Source of the DNA: Periweissella ghanensis
Lineage (GTDB): Bacteria; Bacillota; Bacilli; Lactobacillales; Lactobacillaceae
Reading direction: 5' to 3'
DNA length: 64,000 nucleotides
NCBI RefSeq assembly: GCF_918814755.1
Contig: NZ_CAKKNT010000001.1
Coordinates: 1 to 64,000 of the forward strand
The position numbers and the translations under genes are program-made. Of this stretch, positions 17,151 to 25,574 are shown in pieces. Position 1 is the first letter of the stretch, and the number at the start of each line of letters is the position of its first letter. The notes beneath the pieces were generated by a model. The model searched no databases, was not told where the DNA came from, and was given only the letters and a program-made list of their open reading frames with translations.

Positions 17151-17908
17151 TTTAATCCCCCCTTTTAACTAGGAATTTTGGTAAAGTATGTGAAATTTTT
17201 ATCTAATATTTAATCCGTCTAATTACTAATGTGATCCCCCCAGGTTAGCTAGCAATTTGATTGCTTAATACCTTAACCTAATTTAACCGTATGATAAACA
17301 AAATTGGATTTCAAGTGATTAGTTGCAAAACCGATTGTATTTTTTAAAATAAATTTTAGCGCTTTCATTTTATTTAATTTAGTTGAATTTTATTACCCTT
17401 AACGACGGCAAATTACGCTAAATAGCTAAGAAAAGTGTTTAGTTATTATGTATTACTAATTAATAACTGCATTTTTACCGACTGATTTTTGCTAAGTGGG
17501 ATCATTGCGTTTTTGTTTAGTAAATCCGCTACTAAACAACGGTAGCTTTAGTTTATGTTTACTAAACACAACCGTCAACCGTTATTTTTTAACGTAGCTA
17601 AATTAATTTATAGTTTTTGATAAACTTTTTTAAAAAAATCCGCGTAAACATGCCTATTTATCAATAAATGTAACCTTATTTATCCGGCACTTATTTGCAC
17701 ATCTTTTTGATCTTTTTACGCCCAATTATTATGCGTTATTGTATTTTTTTATTTGCAGCTGTTTGTCATACAGTAAACAAATATTTTGTTTACTATTCAG
17801 CTTAATTTGTTTATTAATGACATTTATTGGCTATCGTGTTCAATAAATGTCCGCGCGTATTTTACCTCCTTTGCGCCGATATTGTGAATATTTCACTAAT
17901 TCAAGCAC
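17151..17908. promoter_or_regulatory. 750-base AT-rich intergenic region with palindromes
   Basis: No ORF is credible here. Several inverted repeats share GTTTAGTA/TACTAAAC or AGTAAACA/TGTTTACT cores (17515-17540, 17550-17570, 17770-17795), which look like multiple copies of one operator. A cre-like site with one mismatch (ATGAAAGCGCTAAAA, minus strand, 17354-17368) lies about 200 bases before the interrupted gtf gene. The region probably carries the promoter(s) of the minus-strand glycosyltransferase operon; the regulator is unknown. Confidence 0.45.
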
Positions 17909-17940
17909 AAAAAAAGTAGCCCTACGTGGACTACTTTTTT
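17909..17940. terminator. bidirectional terminator
   Basis: AAAAAGTAG/CTACTTTTTT hairpin directly downstream of the minus-strand 70-residue gene; both strands end in T runs. Confidence 0.75.
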
Positions 17941-17947
17941 ATGCTTA

Positions 17948-18160
17948 TTAATGGTGCGTTGGAGCGGTTTTAGCTGCTCGTTTAACGACGCTTTGATGCG
18001 TGGTCCTAGCAACCAGCACCAGAAAAATGGCCGTATATCCGACTAGTGCGGCCGTGCGCCAATGGACATGGTTTAAAACTAGCCGTAAAATAATTAATCC
18101 CAATAGAAAACCGGGATACTTGAACTTGTTAAAAGTGGTGCGGGAAAGTTGCAAAGACAC
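17948..18160 (-). CDS. small two-TM membrane protein
   Basis: About 70 residues from a GTG start at 18160, chosen because GGGAG lies seven bases upstream; the longer frame to 18196 has no binding site. Two hydrophobic segments (PGFLLGLIILRLVL and TAALVGYTAIFLVLVA) are followed by a basic end. Function unknown. It lies between two terminators, so it is its own transcript. Confidence 0.55.
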   Translation of the reverse strand: MSLQLSRTTFNKFKYPGFLLGLIILRLVLNHVHWRTAALVGYTAIFLVLVARTTHQSVVKRAAKTAPTHH

Positions 18161-18231
18161 GATTTTCTCCCTTTTAGGTAATAGTATGATAACCAATAAT
18201 TTATTATACGAGCATTACCTCTAAATGCAAC

Positions 18232-18264
18232 AAAAAAACGACCACCAGGTTATCCCGGGGTCGT
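18232..18264 (-). terminator. terminator of 18306-18911 gene
   Basis: CGACC/GGTCG stem extended by inner CC/GG pairs, with seven T on the minus strand after the stop. Confidence 0.7.
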
Positions 18265-18305
18265 GGCTAGTTAATATTAACTAATGACTGCTATCATATT
18301 GTGAC

Positions 18306-18911
18306 TTATGCGTGGTCGTGACCAGCGTGGTCCGCTTCATCTTCGTCTTCCATTGGTTCAAGTAATTGAATCCCAGCAAGTAAGAATACGTTGACGAGGT
18401 AAGTTGCTAAGAGTTCCAAGCTATCTGATAATTGATCAGCTTCTTCATCAAGGTCACCTAAGGCATCCACCACGGCGTTCAATTTACCTAATTGGACTTG
18501 CAATTCGGCTTGGAAATCGTGCAAGATATCCATGATAACTTGTGATTCAGCCGCCATATCGTCAGTGCCTTCATCGCTAATCAAAGCCGCCGCCAAGTCA
18601 CCAGCGCGCTTAGCTAAGCCAGTTACTTGGAAGGTAATTGGTTGAATTGCCAAGATGGCATCTTCTAAATCAGCTTCGAGATCAGATGCTTTATCAACTC
18701 CTAATTCTTCAACATATTCTTCAATGTACGCTTGGGCTTGTGTCAAAAGGTTAACACTTTCGTAGGCCATCATTGTTTGATTAACGAAATCAAACTTTTG
18801 AGCATCATCCAAGTTGTCGTTGTCATTAATGTTCCCAAATAAAGCTAGATTATCAATGTAGTTATCCATGTTATCGGTCCATTCCTTTGAATTAAGAGTA
18901 TGTATTTGCAT
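18306..18911 (-). CDS. acidic helical protein with His-rich tail
   Basis: A 201-residue, strongly acidic, probably all-helical protein. No signal peptide; one moderately hydrophobic helix near the C terminus (LATYLVNVFLLAGIQLL), then an acidic DEDEADHAGHDHA tail that could bind metal. AAGGTAG lies about nine bases before the ATG at 18911; an internal ATG at 18869 is the alternative. No domain recognised. It is divergent from rpiB. It could be a chaperone or scaffold-like protein, but nothing supports a specific role. Confidence 0.65.
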   Translation of the reverse strand: MQIHTLNSKEWTDNMDNYIDNLALFGNINDNDNLDDAQKFDFVNQTMMAYESVNLLTQAQAYIEEYVEELGVDKASDLEADLEDAILAIQPITFQVTGLAKRAGDLAAALISDEGTDDMAAESQVIMDILHDFQAELQVQLGKLNAVVDALGDLDEEADQLSDSLELLATYLVNVFLLAGIQLLEPMEDEDEADHAGHDHA

Positions 18912-18980
18912 TCAAATACTACCTTAATTCTACCAGTCCTAGGCGGTAATAGCTATTAAAAGTCCTTAAACCCGCATAGA

Positions 18981-19009
18981 TTGACAGCGCTTTCAGATAA
19001 CGGTATATT
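18981..19009 (+). promoter_or_regulatory. rpiB promoter with cre-like overlap
   Basis: TTGACA, 17-base spacer, TATATT. The -35 lies in TTGACAGCGCTTTCA, one base off the cre consensus, so catabolite repression of rpiB is plausible. Confidence 0.75.
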
Positions 19010-19064
19010 GGAGATAAGCACGACTATCTAGCAAGCTTATAATCAGAAATATGAGGAACTTAAC

Positions 19065-19577
19065 ATGACAAAAATTATTGCGTTTGGCTCTGATCACGCC
19101 GGTTTTGAACTCAAAGAAACTTTGAAGACCTACGTGGCCAGTTTAGGTTACGAAATTAAAGACTACGGCACGCACAATGATGATAGCACCGACTATCCCA
19201 TTTATGGTAAACGCGTTGGTGAAGCGATTCGCGACCATGAAGCTGACTTAGGTATCGCAATTTGTGGTACGGGGATTGGGATTTCCTTAGCAGCCAATAA
19301 AGTCGAAGGCGTGCGTGCCGCCCCTGTTAGTGATGCTTTTTCTGCTGAATATGCCCGCCGCCATAATGACGCTAATATTTTGGCCATGGGCTCACGTGTT
19401 GTTGGCCCGGGCCTGGCCGAAGTTCTGGTTAAGACCTTCTTGGATGCGGAATTTGAAGGCGGCCGCCACCAACGCCGCGTTGATGAAATCAAAGCTGAGG
19501 ATGCCCGGGATGATGCGGAATTTGAGGCCTTGGTACAAAGTGGAAAGAGTGCGAAGAGTGCGAAAAGCCGCGCCTAA
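19065..19577 (+). CDS. rpiB: ribose-5-phosphate isomerase B
   Basis: A 170-residue member of the RpiB/LacAB family interconverting ribose-5-phosphate and ribulose-5-phosphate in the pentose phosphate/phosphoketolase route. Marks: GSDHAGFELKE near the N terminus, YGTHNDDSTDYP and CGTGIGISLAANK with the catalytic Cys, then SDAFSAEYARRHNDAN. Usual length is about 150. The extra C-terminal tail (GKSAKSAKSRA) is encoded by the first bases of an intergenic repeat element (two copies of AGAGTGCGAA) that runs on past the stop. The good promoter and ribosome binding site suggest it is expressed. Confidence 0.92.
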   Translation: MTKIIAFGSDHAGFELKETLKTYVASLGYEIKDYGTHNDDSTDYPIYGKRVGEAIRDHEADLGIAICGTGIGISLAANKVEGVRAAPVSDAFSAEYARRHNDANILAMGSRVVGPGLAEVLVKTFLDAEFEGGRHQRRVDEIKAEDARDDAEFEALVQSGKSAKSAKSRA

Positions 19578-19965
19578 GCACCGTAGCATACTAGCAATAA
19601 CTAATGGCTCGGACTTTGAGTCGTTAAGTTATTGTGTATATGCTTAGGTGCTTGCGGCTTTGAGCACGTTTTAGACCCCACTGCCCAAAAGATACGGTCT
19701 TGGTATCTTGGCTATGCGACGGTAGGCGGAACTACTTGGTTGGCTGAGCACGTTTTAGCCCCCACTGCCCACGTAAATGCAGTTTTAGCATATAGTGGTT
19801 AGTTGCTTAGGTGCTTGCGGCTTTGAGCACGTTTAGGCTAGAGCGAGAGTTCAGGTGGGAGGCAATGATGACTAACGCTACAAGCCAGTAAATGCGTCCT
19901 TAGCATGTCTGGATTGTAAGTTAGACGGAATTGACTGCCTGAACGAACGCGTTTAGACCCCTGCT
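19546..19965 (+). repeat. 3'-end repeat element, copy 1
   Basis: Begins with AGAGTGCGAA inside the end of rpiB and runs about 400 bases. It holds three GAGCACGT boundary boxes (19662, 19746, 19825) separating hairpin modules: GCATA..TATATGC, an AAGATAC..GTATCTT module, and a long hairpin CTAAC..GTTAG (19872-19925). The last is nearly identical to 35114-35168. GGCGGAACT also recurs. No ORF is credible. Confidence 0.85.
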
Positions 19966-19991
19966 GCCACCACCAACATAATAACAACCTA

Positions 19992-20021
19992 AACCCAACG
20001 AGTGTGCTCGTTGGGTTTTTT
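19992..20021 (+). terminator. terminator after repeat element
   Basis: AACCCAACGAG/CTCGTTGGGTT stem followed by T run; closes the rpiB transcript beyond the repeat. Confidence 0.85.
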
Positions 20022-20093
20022 ACACTATCATTTGTATACATTTAGCTTTAAATAAATTATAATTCAATTAATAAATCATTTAGGAGGTCCCGT

Positions 20094-20378
20094 ATGTCAG
20101 CAGAACAAATCTACACCCAAAGTAATTACCATATCATTGCCATAGTATTATTGTCCATTCTCCTTTGGATTGCGCTAAGTAAGCGATATCAAGACGCCAT
20201 TCTCCAAACATTTGGTGCGAAACTATACGTCATTTGGGCGGTCTTATATGTCGCTATTATCGCCGTCTTTTTCTTTAGTCCATTTCGGGTTGTCACACCA
20301 ATGTTTACTTTAGCTTATGGAGTTGCCTACTACTTTAACGTCAAAATATTACGAGCATACTTAAAAGAAGTTAAATAA
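20094..20378 (+). CDS. small three-TM membrane protein
   Basis: 94 residues with three hydrophobic helices (about 14-32, 43-62, 68-86) and a basic end. AGGAGG lies upstream of the ATG. Its size, topology and FN/FD-VK-I--Y--RAY-like end resemble the 96-residue protein at 20913-21203, so the two look like diverged paralogues. No named family. Own terminator downstream. Confidence 0.65.
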   Translation: MSAEQIYTQSNYHIIAIVLLSILLWIALSKRYQDAILQTFGAKLYVIWAVLYVAIIAVFFFSPFRVVTPMFTLAYGVAYYFNVKILRAYLKEVK

Positions 20379-20384
20379 CCATCC

Positions 20385-20422
20385 AAAACCGCCTTGAAGA
20401 AAATTCTTCAAAGTGGTTTTTT
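20385..20422 (+). terminator. terminator
   Basis: AAAACC..TTGAAG/CTTCAA..GGTTTT stem and T run after the small membrane gene. The bases that follow (TTTAGTGTATTTCTCG onward) recur at 59282. Confidence 0.8.
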
Positions 20423-20459
20423 AGTGTATTTCTCGATATCGCCCGCCTTCTGTCACACG
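20417..20459 (+). repeat. 42-base repeat shared with 59280-59322
   Basis: Starts TTTTTAGTGTATTTCTCG and continues through ATATCGCCCG to CTGTCACA, with only a few differences from the other copy. Both copies follow a terminator stem containing GAAAATTCTTC or its equivalent. Confidence 0.75.
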
Positions 20460-20566
20460 CTCTTTTTTATTACAAATTTCCGCAAAATAATTAAGCAACT
20501 ATTAATAGTTCTCAGCCGACAAACATGCTTTAATTAAATTATTAATATCGTTTATTGGGAGAATAT

Positions 20567-20866
20567 ATGAACACCACCAACAGCTTCATTTTACGCACCC
20601 ATATTTTGGGCTCAATCATCCTAGCCATCCCCCCACTTGTCATCGCTAGTGGCTTTTTTGCCCACGCTGATAACATGACCAAGCTGATCACGACGCTTGT
20701 TAACATCATCTCCCTTATCTTGCTGGGGTGGATTTGGGGGAGCTATGCCAAAGACCAAGCCAAACTCAAGCACGCCCAAGAGCTTGCGGCCTTAGAAACG
20801 CAACTCAATACAGTTACGACCGCCTATACCCATCTCCAAGCACACGTTAACCAGCAAGAACAATAA
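20567..20866 (+). CDS. two-TM protein with C-terminal coiled coil
   Basis: About 99 residues from ATG 20567, set by GGGAG upstream. Two hydrophobic helices (about 10-30 and 38-56) are followed by a charged Lys/Ala/Gln/Leu-rich segment predicted to be a coiled coil on the inside. Function unknown. It stands alone between two small membrane protein genes. Confidence 0.6.
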   Translation: MNTTNSFILRTHILGSIILAIPPLVIASGFFAHADNMTKLITTLVNIISLILLGWIWGSYAKDQAKLKHAQELAALETQLNTVTTAYTHLQAHVNQQEQ

Positions 20867-20912
20867 TTAATGTTTACATTATTTTTTATATGCTATACTC
20901 AAGTTAAAATTA

Positions 20913-21203
20913 ATGAAAGTTGGTCGTTTTATGTTTGGAAAAGATTTTTATCTATATGGAATTATAGCCATCAGCTTAATCAACGGTTTTTTTAACCGCA
21001 ATCCCAAATACCAAGCCTTTATGTATGAGAAGCTTGGTAAGCTACGTTACTTAGTTTTAGCTCTTTTCAGTTTGGCAGCTCTTGGCATTTTCGTTTACGT
21101 CCAATTATTAGTGGACATCCCCTTGCTGATTGTTGTCCTTGCCCTAATCTGGTATTTTGACATCAAGAAATATCGTGCCTTCACCGCAATGCAGGTTAAA
21201 TAA
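20913..21203 (+). CDS. small membrane protein, likely paralogue of 20094 gene
   Basis: 96 residues (or 90 from the inner ATG at 20931) with two or three hydrophobic segments and a basic end. No strong ribosome binding site is seen for either start. Similar in size and C-terminal pattern to the protein at 20094. It shares the terminator at 21207-21235 with the convergent ABC operon. Confidence 0.55.
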   Translation: MKVGRFMFGKDFYLYGIIAISLINGFFNRNPKYQAFMYEKLGKLRYLVLALFSLAALGIFVYVQLLVDIPLLIVVLALIWYFDIKKYRAFTAMQVK

Positions 21204-21206
21204 TAC

Positions 21207-21235
21207 AAAAAAGCGTAGGTTAACCTACGCTTTTT
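21207..21235. terminator. bidirectional terminator
   Basis: Perfect palindrome AAAAAGCGTAGG/CCTACGCTTTTT between convergent genes. Confidence 0.9.
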
Positions 21236-21253
21236 GTCTGCTTATTTAGTAAA

Positions 21254-22039
21254 TTATGAACCTGTACTTACATATTTTGTAAGCATAAAATTCCAAATTT
21301 TAGTCGTTATCCAAAAGAATATTACTGAAATCCCACATGCCACGATTAACATAAACGCAAAACTTCTAATGTTATGATTAATCAATAATTTTACTGGTAT
21401 CGCAGCCACCCAACCAATCGGAATTACAAACGTAAATACAAATTTCATACCACCACCGAAAATGTTAATTGGATATTTTGCGAATTGAAAAAAATTATAC
21501 ACGATTTGTGAAAAATCAGCTATACCTTGGGTAATAAAGGAAAGCGATGATCCAACAATTGAAATGCCTGCAAATATAAGTGATGTAAAAATTGACAGTA
21601 TAATTAACAATATTACCCATACAATGTTTATCGATTGAGTTACAGCAGTATAACCAATCACTAATAAAGCAAATACTAAATCACCCCAAGCGTCATCATC
21701 AAAACCATCCATCATAACTTGATACAATACATTTATCGGTCGTAAAAGAAATGTATCCAATCGACCATAGCGTACCATACTCCCAACGTTCAACGTATTT
21801 ATAAACAAACACCGCCAGATAGCAAAGCTTAGCGATGCCACACCGTAAAGAAGTAGCATTTCATTAAATGTAAATCCATCTAAACTCGGAATTAAGGTAT
21901 AAATAAAAAACAGCATTAGTAAATTAAGGATATTTTCAATTATTAACCCTACAATGCCTAAATAAAAATCTTTATCGTAAATTTGCAGCCTTTTAAAATT
22001 ATACTTAAAGAACGGAATAATTAATTTAAGCTCTTTCAT
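21254..22039 (-). CDS. ABC-2 type permease (COG3694-like)
   Basis: 261 residues with six predicted TM helices, an ABC-2 permease of the kind found as the second of two permeases with a COG4586-type ATPase. GRLDTFLLRPINVLYQ early in the chain is a family mark. Its start is one base after the stop of the upstream permease, so the genes are coupled. Export substrate is unknown; homologous systems are annotated only as uncharacterised exporters. Confidence 0.85.
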   Translation of the reverse strand: MKELKLIIPFFKYNFKRLQIYDKDFYLGIVGLIIENILNLLMLFFIYTLIPSLDGFTFNEMLLLYGVASLSFAIWRCLFINTLNVGSMVRYGRLDTFLLRPINVLYQVMMDGFDDDAWGDLVFALLVIGYTAVTQSINIVWVILLIILSIFTSLIFAGISIVGSSLSFITQGIADFSQIVYNFFQFAKYPINIFGGGMKFVFTFVIPIGWVAAIPVKLLINHNIRSFAFMLIVACGISVIFFWITTKIWNFMLTKYVSTGS

Positions 22040-22040
22040 A

Positions 22041-22811
22041 TTACCCTCCTTGTGTTACAAATTGTTTAAATCCTACTCGGGAAATCATCACGTAAAACCA
22101 ATATAAAATAATTGTCCAAATTATTTGCGGAATTACTAGCAATGAAACATTCGCAACTGTTGGTGTAATAATAACTTCTGCGTACTGACCATATGCGTAA
22201 GAAAAAGGTAGTACAGAAACGAACTTTTTCATGGCACTAGGTAGTAAACTAACCGGAAAATATGCCCCTGACAATACCATCAGAACGGCAGATTTAATCG
22301 TATTAATTCCCCAGACACTATACGTAAATAGCGTCACACTCGAAAATAGTAGTTCAATGGTAAACCCTAAAACAAATGTCATCGGAAATAATAGTAATAG
22401 TAATAATCCACTCATAATACTTAAACTACCGGGAAAGAAAATGAACACTATGCCCATATCTAACGGAAAGATTATAAGTAATTTTGCCAACGAATACCCA
22501 AGAGTGTCTAACAATAACCAAAATTCAAATTTAACGGGCAACAATAACTTATATGCTATGTCTCCGCTTTGAATCAGCTGACTATACCGATAGATTATTT
22601 CTGGTGTTATTGCTAGAATCATCTGGGCCAAAATTAAATACACAATTTGGCTATTACTTTGGTTAGCACTACTATATTTTAAAATCTGCTGCCACAGAAA
22701 TACGACTAATAGAATTGAAAACAAATTATTTATCCAATAAATCATAAAATTGTTTTTTTGGCACATAAATGTACGAAAGCCATTCCGGACACTATAAAAA
22801 ATAAATTTCAT
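22041..22811 (-). CDS. ABC-2 type permease (COG4587-like)
   Basis: 256 residues, six TM helices, first permease of the exporter. SGDIAYKLLLPVKFEFWLL matches the coupling-helix region of this family. It lies ten bases after the ATPase gene and directly before the second permease. Together the three genes encode one heterodimeric exporter. Confidence 0.85.
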   Translation of the reverse strand: MKFIFYSVRNGFRTFMCQKNNFMIYWINNLFSILLVVFLWQQILKYSSANQSNSQIVYLILAQMILAITPEIIYRYSQLIQSGDIAYKLLLPVKFEFWLLLDTLGYSLAKLLIIFPLDMGIVFIFFPGSLSIMSGLLLLLLFPMTFVLGFTIELLFSSVTLFTYSVWGINTIKSAVLMVLSGAYFPVSLLPSAMKKFVSVLPFSYAYGQYAEVIITPTVANVSLLVIPQIIWTIILYWFYVMISRVGFKQFVTQGG

Positions 22812-22821
22812 CAGAATGCAC

Positions 22822-23724
22822 CTACTGTTCTTGAAGTGACTTAATAAGTCGTTCTAGTTTTTCCGTTTTTATTTCAAGGTTCAAAATCGTATTTTGCCTT
22901 GTAACTTCCTGTAAAAACTGTGAAATTTCCGTAACTTGGTTAATTTCAACTTCAAAAATACCATAGTTGATGTGCCGTACAACATAACTTTCACTACTAA
23001 GGAATAATTCATCATTATCTATCGTAACAATAACCTTGGCTGGTGTACTACTTCGATCAATTTCACGCATTGATCCATCAAATACCTTTTTACCCTTATT
23101 AATAATAATTACGCGATCACAAACATCATAAATATCTTCTAAAATGTGTGATGTAAAAATGATTGTTTTACTAATATCCAAATTTTTAATTGAATCAATC
23201 ATCTTCTTTTTTATCTCTAAATCAAGACCAATCGTTGGTTCATCTAAAATAATTAACTCGGGATCATGAATCATTATTCCGACAAACTCTGCAATCATTT
23301 TTTGTCCTAAACTCAAAGATCGCACGGGCTTATTTAATATTTTTTCTAAATAAAAATATTTTTCAAAGTAATTAATTCGTTCATCAATATTAGCTGTTCC
23401 ATAAATCGAGCCTAACAATTCATATGAATCAATCACCGGAATGTCCCATTGTAATTGCGTTCTCTGTCCAAATACAACCCCTAACTTTCCTGCGATCTGC
23501 TTACGGTTGTGCATTGGATTTTTACCAAATGTTTTCACTGTACCTTCACTTGGATTCAAAATTCCCATAATTATTTTTAATAAAGTTGATTTACCGGCAC
23601 CATTTAGCCCAACAATCCCGACACGTTCACCCTTCTCAATAACAAATGAAACTTTATCTAGTGAGTTGTACTCAACTTTAGGGTATTTTTTAACAATATC
23701 TTCCACCTGTATAATGTGGTTCAT
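22822..23724 (-). CDS. ABC exporter ATP-binding protein (COG4586-like)
   Basis: 300 residues. Walker A GLNGAGKST (about 39-47), the diagnostic VVFGQRTQLQWDIPV Q-loop region, signature LSLGQK and Walker B LIILDEPTIGLD. About 70 C-terminal residues may be a regulatory part. CAGGAG precedes the ATG. The start lies inside a short upstream ORF (23690-23791) in another frame, which may couple or tune translation. Confidence 0.92.
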   Translation of the reverse strand: MNHIIQVEDIVKKYPKVEYNSLDKVSFVIEKGERVGIVGLNGAGKSTLLKIIMGILNPSEGTVKTFGKNPMHNRKQIAGKLGVVFGQRTQLQWDIPVIDSYELLGSIYGTANIDERINYFEKYFYLEKILNKPVRSLSLGQKMIAEFVGIMIHDPELIILDEPTIGLDLEIKKKMIDSIKNLDISKTIIFTSHILEDIYDVCDRVIIINKGKKVFDGSMREIDRSSTPAKVIVTIDNDELFLSSESYVVRHINYGIFEVEINQVTEISQFLQEVTRQNTILNLEIKTEKLERLIKSLQEQ

Positions 23725-23791
23725 GTAAGTTCTCCTGTAATGCTTTAATTATTTTTTTGATTTGGTTGTTTTCTTTAATTGTGGTTTTCAT
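23690..23791 (-). CDS. 33-aa leader peptide ORF
   Basis: An ATG at 23791 with AAAGGA ten bases upstream opens a 33-codon frame that runs 35 bases into the ATPase gene. The peptide is basic and helical, then ends TGGRYC with a terminal Cys. It could be a translational leader of the exporter, or a small exported peptide; the overlap makes a leader more likely. It is too short for composition tests. Confidence 0.35.
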   Translation of the reverse strand: MKTTIKENNQIKKIIKALQENLHEPHYTGGRYC

Positions 23792-23815
23792 AATATGTTT
23801 TCCTTTCTTGTATAT

Positions 23816-23848
23816 TTAACCTCAGTTTATATTATAAATTGAAGTTAA
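23816..23848 (-). promoter_or_regulatory. operator-like palindrome over a -10 box
   Basis: Arms TTAACCTCA and TGAAGTTAA (one mismatch) spaced by 15 bases that contain TATAAT, just upstream of the leader ORF and the ABC operon. It looks like an operator for a local or distant repressor; none is encoded beside it. Confidence 0.5.
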
Positions 23849-23988
23849 AATTATTATAACAATCTAATAATACTCATTTATTATACAATTATTATATTTA
23901 AAATGTAAACGTTTTTAATAAACAATATGATTGTTCCACAAAAATGTGACACAATTAATTTTCAGTTATACAATATATTGAACACACC

Positions 23989-24026
23989 AAAATCCCCTGA
24001 AGAATTTTTCTCCAGGGGATTTTTTA
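23989..24026. terminator. terminator hairpin
   Basis: AAAATCCCCTG/CAGGGGATTTTTT stem downstream of the minus-strand AAA ATPase gene; the T run is better on the plus strand. Confidence 0.7.
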
Positions 24027-24055
24027 GTGAATTGTTCGCTTACTGCTTAACCATC

Positions 24056-25429
24056 CTAAATCAACCCCAATTGCTTTAAGAGCTCATCCTTAGTTGCGTC
24101 ATCGACCAAGTTACTTGCTTTAACGTTAGTATTACGAAAACCTTGAATTATCTTGGCACGTTGCGTTGGTGCGTAATACTGCCCTTCTTCAAATTCAATA
24201 TCACGTAAATACTTCTTCCGTAAGTTGTTAGTATCACGAATTTTTTCAAAATGGGTATAGCGGTTAAATTCATCCGTCGTTGAAAAGACAATCTTCTCTT
24301 GCGGTAACATTTCTAACACCCGCAAATTGTGTGACGTGAAAATTAGTTGCCCAAATGCACCTTGTTCAAAAATAGCAACGAGTTCACCCAACAGATACTC
24401 ATAAATACCAGAGTCAAGTTCATCAATTAAAACCACCGATTCAGTATTCGTATACGCTTCAATTAAAAATGGTAGAATCGACACAATTTTTATGATCCCT
24501 ACCGATTCATATCTAAAAGGAATTTTTTTAATTTCTTTAGTATTTGTTTTAGTATCAATGCTTTCCCGAACAGAAATTAATTGGATAATATAATCCATAT
24601 GTTCACCATCGGCAGCTAACTGCTGATTGACAATTGTATCCAAGGTCAATCCTGGGACAATATTGGGCAAGACTTGATTTACTTGTTGGATACTTTTTTC
24701 GATCCGCATGTAAACATCCTTCGAAATTGGAGCATCGTTATTTGGGACTAAGATAACCCCAGCACTATCCATTTCTTCAGTATGGTAAATAAATGATAAT
24801 GGCAAGCCAAGTGACGTTACCCCGGCGTGAGCATCTGTATAAATGTTAATATCAAACGCAATTCGCCGTAAATTGTCAATGGTCCTATTGAGTTCATCAT
24901 ACTTTACTTGTCCTTGACGGCGGGCTAATAAATTACGCATGTATTCTGAACTAACAATCGCCGCAGCGTTCATACTACTAGCAACCGCATAATCCATGAC
25001 ATCTTCATTTGCATCTTTACCCAAAATTTTCAACGTTAAATCATCCGTTTTGTGCCACGTTAAAAGCGAGCGATAACGCTTGTTATTACCATACGCTTTT
25101 ACGCGCAACTCTTCGCCCACTAAATTAACTTGCCCGTTTACCAATAATAAGCTAAACGCATAACTCAAGTATTGTTGCCCTTTGGTATCATCAAATTCTA
25201 GTGAAATTGTCGCAACTTCATTCGGGCTAAGATATTCAACCCCGTTTAATTTTTGATTACTGATAATTAATTTAAATAATTGGACAGCATTAATTAAGGT
25301 TGTTTTCCCGGAGCCATTTTGGCCATAAATGCCAATAACATTTAAGTACTCACCCTTATTAACTAGTGATACTTCACCATGCTTAACATTTTTCAAGTTT
25401 TCAATTACTACATTCAATAACTTAGCCAT
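24056..25429 (-). CDS. AAA_15/OLD-like ATPase
   Basis: 457 residues. Walker A GQNGSGKTT at about 35-43, an ABC-like body, then VVLIDELDSGIYEYLL (Walker B plus following Glu) and TSHNLRVLEMLP near residue 345-375. This is the AAA_15/AAA_21 type related to OLD, RecF and defence ATPases. I see no TOPRIM domain, and the neighbours are metabolic genes, so the usual nuclease partner is missing nearby. Ribosome binding site GGAGG lies upstream. It may be an orphan defence gene or a housekeeping SMC-like ATPase. Confidence 0.8.
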   Translation of the reverse strand: MAKLLNVVIENLKNVKHGEVSLVNKGEYLNVIGIYGQNGSGKTTLINAVQLFKLIISNQKLNGVEYLSPNEVATISLEFDDTKGQQYLSYAFSLLLVNGQVNLVGEELRVKAYGNNKRYRSLLTWHKTDDLTLKILGKDANEDVMDYAVASSMNAAAIVSSEYMRNLLARRQGQVKYDELNRTIDNLRRIAFDINIYTDAHAGVTSLGLPLSFIYHTEEMDSAGVILVPNNDAPISKDVYMRIEKSIQQVNQVLPNIVPGLTLDTIVNQQLAADGEHMDYIIQLISVRESIDTKTNTKEIKKIPFRYESVGIIKIVSILPFLIEAYTNTESVVLIDELDSGIYEYLLGELVAIFEQGAFGQLIFTSHNLRVLEMLPQEKIVFSTTDEFNRYTHFEKIRDTNNLRKKYLRDIEFEEGQYYAPTQRAKIIQGFRNTNVKASNLVDDATKDELLKQLGLI

Positions 25430-25574
25430 CGCGACACCTCCTTTAAATCCCCCTTAATTATAGCATCTTATGAATTTAAGTCACTTATTTTGTATAAAAA
25501 ATACAAAAACAACTATCTTATTATCAAAGATAGCTGTTTTAAGTTAGTTTAATGATTTACTGGTCCATCACCAA

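Noticed and set aside
17948-18196. 82-codon version of the small membrane protein
   Set aside because: The ribosome binding site points to the inner GTG at 18160.
19578-20090. tRNA or rRNA fragments in the hairpin-rich repeat region
   Set aside because: The hairpins do not give a cloverleaf with conserved tRNA positions and they recur as a repeat family at four other loci.
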